Assembly (NCBI GenBank): GCA_000711775.1
Contig: ARYC01002549.1
Span: forward strand, 1-64,000
Reading direction: 5' to 3'
Source: Oxytricha trifallax
Lineage: Eukaryota > Ciliophora > Spirotrichea > Sporadotrichida > Oxytrichidae
DNA length: 64,000 nt
Part shown: one piece after another, positions 56,455 through 64,000 of the stretch
Layout: each line of letters starts with the position of its first letter
Position numbering within the stretch: the first letter of the stretch is position 1
Position numbers and translations under genes: made by a program
The notes under the pieces: model-generated
Database searches by the model: none
Seen by the model: only the letters and a program-made list of their open reading frames with translations
Told to the model about the DNA's origin: nothing

Positions 56455-57105
56455 ATGGACTCCAGTGGTGTTAGGAAAGATCTTTCCAAGTGTGATCTAA
56501 AAGTTCAAGTTTCTTATAGCTCTTGTAAGGTAATCAATGCTGGTAAGGTGTCTCCTCATGCAGCAGAGCTAACTAGTGGAGTTATCATCAAACTGGCTTA
56601 TGAATCGATCAAAGAGTAACTTAAAAATGCTGTGATGTTTGTTACATGCAGGAGGATAATACATTATGTTGATTCTTGGAGTCTTATCTTAAGAGCTTTA
56701 AAACTGGTAAGACCCAGGCTCTTTCAAACATAAGGCAGGCAAAGGAATCACAAAGGAATCTTGAATGCAGGTACTGATAACTAATAGAAAATGGTGACTC
56801 TGAATACTTATTTCTAGGGGAACCTTATGCTGATGCAATCACTGCTTGAAAGTAGAGCTAAGAAAGGCAGAGCTAAGAAAGGCAGAGCTAAGAATCCTGA
56901 GAAAAATCCATTCTTAAAGAAGAGAGATGCCAAGCTGGCTTACAAGAAACTGGACGTTGTGACTCTGTACTTTAATGATCAGTTGAAGCCCAGATAGATC
57001 CAAAAGTTGAGGAAGGGTGTTGACACAATATAAAGGACTGTAGAAATTTAAGCATGTGATTTAGACAAGTTCTTATAGCCTCAACCTTTGCAGAAGATGG
57101 ATTGA
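56455..57105 (+). CDS. Well-preserved unknown gene (read on to ~57290 past one TGA)
   Basis: ATG 56455 to TGA 57103-57105, 216 codons, in a stretch clearly richer in G+C and balanced in amino acids. N-terminus MDSSGVRKDLSKCDLKVQVS; a 15-bp tandem repeat (about 56853-56892) encodes RAKKGRAKKGRAK, a basic linker; then FLKKRDAKLAYKKLDVVTLY. The same frame continues past the TGA as SLLLLDSILTYLELNGIYQF and NHPESSSLKVPYVSTVVTFL to about 57290, where composition drops sharply. So either the TGA is the true end or the gene originally ran about 60 codons further. No frameshifts seen, unlike most genes here. No family recognised. Confidence 0.6.
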
Positions 57106-57968
57106 AAGGGAGTGACAGATAGCCTACTGTTGCTTGACTCGATTCTAACTTACTTAGAACTGAATGGCATTTACCAGTTCACTGGTTAAAAACTGCATAA
57201 CTATTTGAGACAGCTATTTGAAAACCACCCAGAGAGCTCGAGTCTCAAAGTTCCTTACGTTTCGACGGTTGTGACCTTCTTAGTCTCTCAATAAATATTT
57301 ATTATTCTAAAATAGATTTCTTTATTTTATTTGAAGAAAATATTTCACACAAAGTTATTAATATTTTTAAATTTAACTAATTTCCTTTAGCTTGTGCGAA
57401 TGACATAGCAATCTGATCACCAATTATTCTCCTCGATATTTTCAAAGCAACTTATTAACTTCCTATTGGCTTTCAATACTTTTTTCATACATATGAAAAT
57501 ATTCTTTGTCTGAATCTTAGCAGTTAGCATTGATAACTACCTTCCCTAAATTTTTATGATTATGCAATATTTTGATGATCTTACAGCTTCAGAAGTTGTT
57601 AAAGCCTAACGACTTTAATTATTTATATATCAATTTGCTTATCCACTTAATATCTTTGTTTGGGATTTTTTGAATAAATATATTTTATTTTATTTTTAGA
57701 TTAATAAAATCGATTTAGTTAAGCCTAGTATTAAAAAGTCGAATTTAATGATTATGTTCAAATAACTTACTGCCTTTTATAGAGAATAGCGATTTCAAGA
57801 AATCTTAATGTAGTGGAATATCCACTGGATTAAAGTAAATTGCTTAAAATTAAATAAAATTCTTTCGATCTATCTATTTATGACTGTAATAAAATTTTTT
57901 ATTCAAATTTATTTTATATTTCAGGTATAAGATTACAAATAGAAATTTATATTATATTTATAAAATAA

Positions 57969-58226
57969 TCAAATAGAATATTGATTTTTAAGGGACAAAT
58001 GAAAGTTTAAAATTATATTTGATAAATTAAATTTTAGAGATACATTTATAAATGAGACATTTGCTTGAATGAGGCAAGGTGCATAGTAAATTAATTGAGA
58101 TACTGAAATTATAGTCTTTTGAAATATAAACAAGCAGGATATATCCAAGAATACAGTTAATAAAAGCAAGTTAACCACAAACACAGTCTCTATTATTCCA
58201 TTGAGGTTGAACTTAGCTACCTGCAA
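57969..58226 (-). CDS. Possible small membrane protein or exon
   Basis: 85 codons from ATG 58226 free of all three stops: MQVAKFNLNGIIETVFVVNL followed by a long hydrophobic stretch (LLLLTVFLDISCLFIF) and a second, weaker one. Likely one or two membrane spans. The remainder is AT-rich. Could be a segment of a bigger gene. Confidence 0.3.
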   Translation of the reverse strand: MQVAKFNLNGIIETVFVVNLLLLTVFLDISCLFIFQKTIISVSQLIYYAPCLIQANVSFINVSLKFNLSNIILNFHLSLKNQYSI

Positions 58227-58229
58227 TAG

Positions 58230-59940
58230 GAAAAAGATTTGAAGTAACTTGAAGCTGTTAGCTTGACTCCTTATTTGATTAAAAGGAATAAAAATTGCCT
58301 GATCTCATCACCCATCCTACAACTTACTCTTTAAATATCAAAATTATATAAATTTATATCCAATTTCTCCACGAAAAGCTTTTATTTATTTTAGCATTAC
58401 GAGTTAAATGCTAGAAAAGACTAGAATATTAATAGTGGTATAAGAAACAACTTTGATTATGCTATGACAATTGGATACTTACAACAGAATATTATATAAT
58501 TTTAATGAGTTGAAATGATAACCATTGCCATGTCTAAATTGATTAATAAAAGAGCCGTAAGCAAAGAAAAGTTTTGCTTATGGTACTGAGGAATAATGAA
58601 TAAAAATAACAAATATTTCGTAATTATTTATATATTTAAATTACCAATACATATGTCATAGGGATTATTATTTAATTAATTAACACTAAGATATCATTAG
58701 GTTAATCAAAGATTATTAATTGTATTTTACAAAACTTTTAATCTTATTTTTATTAAAATGCATAACAAAAAGTACTATGAATTTATCAGACTTAAATCAC
58801 GAAAACTTTTACTCTATATTAATATACCAAAGATTTTTAATATAAATTGATTTAAATAAATGATTCGGGAAGATTTCAAAAATTAAATTCAAATCAAGTT
58901 ATATAAGTAAATTACTGCCACTAACTAAATAAACTTTCATACTTAATTATATTTAAATAAGGATAATTGCTTTAAGTTTTATACTTATCTAACAGAAATG
59001 CTTATTTAATAAAATTAATATAACATGAAGGCGTTAAATTTTTAATATTTTATCAATTCTCTTTTAATGCAGTATTCCAAGTTGCTGCCCGATATTAAAT
59101 TAATCTTATTAATTAATCAATATCACTCATATCTTCAAATTTTCTTTCTACCTGGAGCTTTGATTTAATAATAAGTGAGCAAATTGCCCAAGAGTTAGGA
59201 CTGTTAGTCCTTTTGATAGTAAAAATTAGAGTGTTGTCATTACATTTGATAATTATAATAGATAATTTACAGTGAGATATTTTTTAGTATAATTGCACAG
59301 ATAGAATTAATAAAATATGAAGAAGTTAAATTCATAAATAATTAGAATTCACATAATTGGGCTCTCTTCCTATGACTAGCAGATCTTGTGGATTTAAAAT
59401 CAAAATCCCATTCATTTATCAATCCTTCCTAGGAGCTATCTTAATAATTTAACTTTTTTAACTATGACTGTAGATTCTGAAATTTTTTAAAGAGTTTAAT
59501 AATTAAAAGACTGCATACAATTGACAAAAATTTCAAATCTTATGAATTAATAATTATTGTTTTCAATTTTGAGCATCAAAAATATTCAGTCATTTCATGA
59601 ATTTCAAGGCATTATAAATAAAATCTATATTTAAAATGAAAATAACTTCTTTGAAATGGTAATAAATTATAAGTGTAAACCTTTGAAGCAGATATCACAT
59701 TAATAATATATTTGAGTAAAGTCTTTTCTTGGAGATGTTAATAAAGAGCAAATTCTATTAAGTGATGTCTTTATATCTCTAAATATATAGTCAAGATTAA
59801 TATATATTTTTTGTAAAGGTTTGGGTAGATATCTCTAATACTCTTGACTGCCCTTTGAAACCGCCTACATATGGAGATAGGTTCTATTGTGCCTTCACTT
59901 AACAATAAAACTATATCAGACAGCATCCCTAAATACCTAT
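58230..59940. other. AT-rich stretch, nothing supportable
   Basis: Low-complexity A/T DNA without motifs, repeats or coding-like patches that I can support. Confidence 0.5.
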
Positions 59941-59944
59941 GCTG

Positions 59945-60332
59945 ATTTAAAAGTGAGCTAATTATTTCCAAGTCTAACTATGCACCAAGAAAACAGTATC
60001 TTCAAATCAACGGAGAAGGATTTCTATATCCAGATGACTTTATCAAAATCAAAGGTAATAAATAATTTGATAGAACTCCTGAGGAATTTAAAACTGTTGA
60101 TTTCATGACAATTGATTCTACAAGAGATAAATTTAGTTTAAGCGAATACTAATTAATTCATATTTTTTAGTACTTCAGATTAGCTTTATCGATCAAGTTA
60201 CCTAAACAATTCTTGTTTGATCAAAGGTTGTACGATTCCAAAATATTATTGATCCACATTGCATGGTTTAGAAGTAGATTAAAGACATGGATTAAAATTG
60301 TACTGATGAAGGATTAAATAATCAAAGATTGA
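59945..60332 (+). pseudogene. Coding-like segment, unrecognised
   Basis: A single plus-strand frame without TGA from about 59948 to TGA 60330-60332. It starts SELIISKSNYAPRKQYLQIN, then GEGFLYPDDFIKIKG and RTPEEFKTVDFMTIDSTRDK, and ends LPKQFLFDQRLYDSKILLIH. Highly protein-like, with charged and aromatic residues and no low complexity, so probably a macronuclear-destined segment or a fresh pseudogene. A TTTTTAG at about 60166-60172 could be an intron acceptor after SLSEY. Family unknown. Confidence 0.5.
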
Positions 60333-61327
60333 AACCCTAAGGGTCTCTACAATAGGTTATCATTCAAAACTTTAATAATCTTTATTATGGATTTCTGTAT
60401 AATTATTTTTATTAATCTTGGTTTAGTGTAATATGCAGGAAAAAATTAATGTTCAATAAAGAATAATTTGGAAGCTATTCCAATTAATTTCATAATGTTT
60501 ATGTTCTGTAATATTTTATAAATTTATGTATTTGTTTTTATAACAAAATATTTAATTCTATATAAATTTTATTGCCTGCCTAATTTTTATCTGTACTTTA
60601 ATCATATCCTTAGTATTTTTGGATAAAATATTCCAATAGCAGGATCAAAGTAAGCAAAAATTAAAGCTATTATGATTATCATATTTTTTAACTTACCATT
60701 TTTAAAAATGTTTGTTTCAAAATTTTTACCAAAAAATTAGCATTTCACTTCTTCGTCGTTGATAAATTATATTAAAGAATTTTATAAAACAACTCTATTC
60801 GATTTAAGCACATTATTTGATGAGGATAAAATAATTTAACATCTAAGAATATGCATTGTTATTGATCAAACTTGTTATGCTTTAAGTAATGCCTCAATAA
60901 ATTCGTTATCTAAGTATATATTTAACATAAAAAATGTTTAAGTTTTTATTGTTGCATTATCTTTGTAATTGCCAATAGTAATTAAACATTAACTGCTTAA
61001 TCACACTTAATTAAAGATTTATCCTATAGCACTAAGGAAATTCGTTGCCATTTTAATATTAATACTGCCCAAATAGTTGTATATGAATATTTTCTAATTA
61101 AATATTAAAATAGAAGGTAATAAACAAGCCTAGACATATTGCTTTAACCTTTTAATCGTTTCCTAATTAGTTTTTAAACAAAATTTCTCTTTCCATTTTT
61201 AATATTTATTCCTCTTCAAATAAATATTATTCATGAATTAAGCGCTTATCCTATTTAACGTTTATTAAATGTAAGGAATTATTAATTTGAATGTGAATTT
61301 TTTCATCCTTAAATTTTGGCTAATTCT

Positions 61328-62225
61328 ATTATTGTTAAAATACATTTGAAATAGGAAAATTAAAGAAATGAAATAAAACATTCAAATTAATTCAATATAA
61401 CTGACAGTAATTAGGAATACTCTCAAATCTAATTTGATTTTGATTATGACAATTTTATTTTAATATTTATATTTAGCTCAACTGCAAAAAATATAATAAT
61501 TAAAAAAAAGGTAGATTATTAGCACATATCTTAAATGTATTTATTTATATATAATTATTAAATATATAAATGAATGCCACTCTCATCATCCGTTCAATCA
61601 ATCATTTAATGACACTCCGTCGAATGGAATCTTACCCTTGTTGCAGGTGAATACGGCAACAATGCTAAATACTGCGGTATGACTGATCATATCGCTGGCC
61701 TTGAAAACGAGATAGATGAAATTTTCGTTACTGTTGATAACTCAGAACTACTACCAATAGGCTTCATTTTCAATCCCCGCTCCTCAACTCATCCATTCAC
61801 ATGTTCCAACACACTTCATACGCGAGATTCGTCAATGCCAAGCAAATTCACAATACTGAGAGTGATGACAAGAAATTCTATATGCTGAAGGTTTCTATCT
61901 CGACAGATTCACCGGAGACATTTTGTATAAATGGTATTGATGATGAGTTCTCACTTTCACACCGGCTCACTCCATTTATATATTTAATAATTATATATAA
62001 ATAAAAACATTTAAGATATGTGCTAATAATCTAAATCTTTTTTAATTATTATATTTTTGCACACTTGCAACTAAATATATAAAAATTTAATAATAAAATT
62101 TTGTCATAATCAAAATCAAATTAGATTTGAGAGTATTCCTAATTACTGTCAGTTATATTGAATTAATTTGAATGTTTTATTTCATTTCTTTAATTTTCCT
62201 ATTTCAAATGTATTTTAACAATAAT
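61328..62225. mobile_element. Long-armed foldback element with a coding-like core
   Basis: 898 bp. Inverted arms of about 245 bp (61328-61575 and 61980-62225), about nine bases in ten alike, start with ATTATTGTTAAAATACATTT. These ends share ATACATTTGA with family A. The 400-bp core is much richer in G+C than the arms. No transposase; non-autonomous. Together this looks like a gene-capturing foldback transposon. Confidence 0.75.
61641..61980 (+). pseudogene. Captured coding-like core of the foldback element
   Basis: First frame: GEYGNNAKYCGMTDHIAGLE, NEIDEIFVTVDNSELLPIGF, ending at TGA about 61886. An overlapping frame continues FVNAKQIHNTESDDKKFYML and VSISTDSPETFCINGIDDEF to the start of the right arm. 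One frame change between about 61780 and 61830. High-quality protein-like sequence in both parts suggests a host gene or segment captured between the arms. Family unknown. Confidence 0.5.
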
Positions 62226-64000
62226 GGTTTTTTCTTTTAAAATGATCTATGTCTTTTGCGCTGGACAAAAAGTTTTCTCGTTACATATAAAAATTATTTT
62301 TTTTCTTTTATCTTCACTTTTATTTTATTAGTTTCAACGAAATTACATCTAACATTTTAGTTTTTTTAATAACTATTATTATTATGTGTATTATTGTTTC
62401 ATTATATATAGTAGCTTTAATGAAATTTCTGTTTACATTAAGCAAATGATAATTTGATTATAAAATTTGTTTCTAATTCGGCTCTTTGAATTTAGTAGAT
62501 GAAGACTGAACATCAACTATTAAGAAATGAGATTTATTTATAGTCATAATCAAACTATTTATTAAATTTACGGCATAACTAATTTTAATCAGCTTAAAAG
62601 TAATAAGCTTTATATTGACTAAGTTATGATTTGCACAGAAAAATTCTTGACTGTATTAATCAAGACCTTGAACTTTAATAAGTACTTATTACGATACTTT
62701 ATTATAAAAATGAAAGAAAGTAACATAAAATAGGGGTAAGCTCTTATTAAATAGCCTAAGATATTATCAAATTTTTCATTTAAGCAGTATAAATTTGCGA
62801 ATTGTGAATTTTTATGATTTTTGAATAACTTATTTGGAGCTAGTTTGCTCTTTAATGTTTGGTTGGTTCCTAATTAGCTTAAAAATGCTTCCTTTGTTAT
62901 TTATTCAATAAGTTTCAAAATAAATCTTAGATATTCAGCATATTAATTTTAATCAATTATATTAATTAATAGTTTTTTTAATTAAATCTTTTTCTTTAAT
63001 AACAAATTTCCCAATCTTTTTCTTTAAAGCAATATTCCTCAGTGTTTGTTAATTAAGCTGAAATACCATTACTTTGTCTAATGAATATTATGGTATTACT
63101 AATACTATTAAAAAGCCAAATTTGCAATAAAAAGCCAAATAAAATATAAAATACGCTAATAAAGTAGCAATCTTAAACTTTTATCAATTTCCTCCTGATT
63201 ATGGAACAATTTATATATAGATTATGGAGCATTTATTGATGATATATGATAAAGTAAGTGATCATATTAAATTATTAAACTAAAACTAATTTGTTATTTA
63301 TGCAATTTGACAATATTATTTGTTATAGTTTCCATGGATATGCTCAAAGTTATAGGTTAAGTTAGAAGATATTGATATTTCTTATTTACACTTAAATTGA
63401 TAGTTTTTCAATAAATTGTTAAGATGTTGTAATTAAGTTAACTAAAGAATTTGTCAATTTTTACCTTAAATATATTTCTATTTCTGTATTTTAATTAATC
63501 AAAATTTCTAATAGTCTTTAAAGTATATATCTTTTAGTTAATTAAAGATATTTAATATTTAAATTATATTTAAAACTGTTACAATACTTTCATTTGTAAT
63601 AATATCTATCATATAAACAAGGAAATTTACAGATAAGCTATAAATTTAATTACTTCAAAAGAATTAATCTGAAATTTAATTTTATAAGCATTAATTTAAA
63701 TGATTATAAAAAGCTAAAAGTCTGCATCAACTTATATTATAAATCTTTCCATAAATTTTAGTCTCCTTGAAAGTACAAATTTTAACTTTTAAAATCTCTA
63801 TGAATTATGAATTATTTGATTTTGGAAAGATTTATAATTAAAAATTAGAATATATTTAACGGAATGAATAATAGACGTAATTATTGAATTGTGTAATTAT
63901 AATATTATTAGAGAGACAATTAAATTTGATGCAGTTCAAATTTAAAAGAATCTCAAGATTAAAAAAATTAAAAATACTTGTTGAAAAATTGAAAGATATA
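62226..64000. other. AT-rich stretch, nothing supportable
   Basis: Only low-complexity A/T sequence and a short duplication of AAAAGCCAAAT at about 63111-63139. No gene, RNA or element called. Confidence 0.5.

Noticed and set aside
1-64000. CRISPR arrays, bacterial promoters or ribosome binding sites
   Set aside because: No regularly spaced identical repeats, and the genetic code and transposons indicate a ciliate nuclear genome.

Overview
This window looks like germline (micronuclear) DNA of a stichotrich/hypotrich ciliate of the Oxytricha (Sterkiella) type. Three things point there. Coding stretches read through TAA and TAG as glutamine and end at TGA. A complete TBE (telomere-bearing element) transposon is present, with C4A4C4 telomere-like ends and an ANT target duplication, plus half of another. 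The remainder is AT-rich DNA full of decayed genes and foldback elements. The genus is inferred from memory of TBEs; a related hypotrich is possible.

Layout. 0-1.4 kb: right half of a TBE. 2.1-5.9 kb: several plus-strand coding-like stretches, two of them uninterrupted. 8.2 kb: first of a family of palindromic elements (family A). 9-11.5 kb: faint coding patches. 12.1-16.8 kb: an old TBE relic, a kinase relic and a Merlin/IS1595-like transposase relic. 16.8-18.5 kb: an insertion with a 498-codon reading frame, a hairpin-rich 3' end and a TTA-repeat tail. 19.4-21 kb: a helicase relic split by two side-by-side foldback elements. 21.1-24.5 kb: a MORN-repeat fragment, a TBE-related transposon relic and another family A copy. 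25.3-29.1 kb: zinc-finger fragment, pseudokinase, second family B element, an 8-bp-TSD element and an ankyrin fragment. 29.7-31.3 kb: a 1.1 kb near-perfect palindrome abutting a coding patch. 34.1-35.3 kb: a near full-length MT-A70 adenine methyltransferase with a DPAY catalytic motif and two compensating frameshifts. 36.3-37.9 kb: another TBE-related transposon relic. 42.1-46.3 kb: a full-length TBE of 4149 bp with TIRs and TSD but frameshifted genes. 46.3-60.3 kb: scattered gene remnants, one isolated G+C-rich island and one well-preserved unknown gene (56.5-57.3 kb). 61.3-62.2 kb: a foldback element enclosing a coding-like core.

How the parts relate. The clearest functional unit is the TBE: a zinc-finger/kinase gene, a small 22 kDa gene with a probable 35-bp intron, and a DDE transposase. 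The 22 kDa gene and the transposase converge with only 6 bp between stops. The same small-gene/transposase pairing recurs with a divergent transposase at 36-38 kb and 22-24 kb. Host-like genes here (methyltransferase, helicase, kinases, MORN, ankyrin) are mostly broken. They may be germline-limited pseudogenes, or macronuclear-destined segments that cannot be recognised without the somatic genome.

Caution: with TGA as the only stop in such AT-rich DNA, open frames of about 200 codons are expected many times by chance. I relied on motifs, composition and paralogue comparison rather than frame length, and low confidences reflect this.
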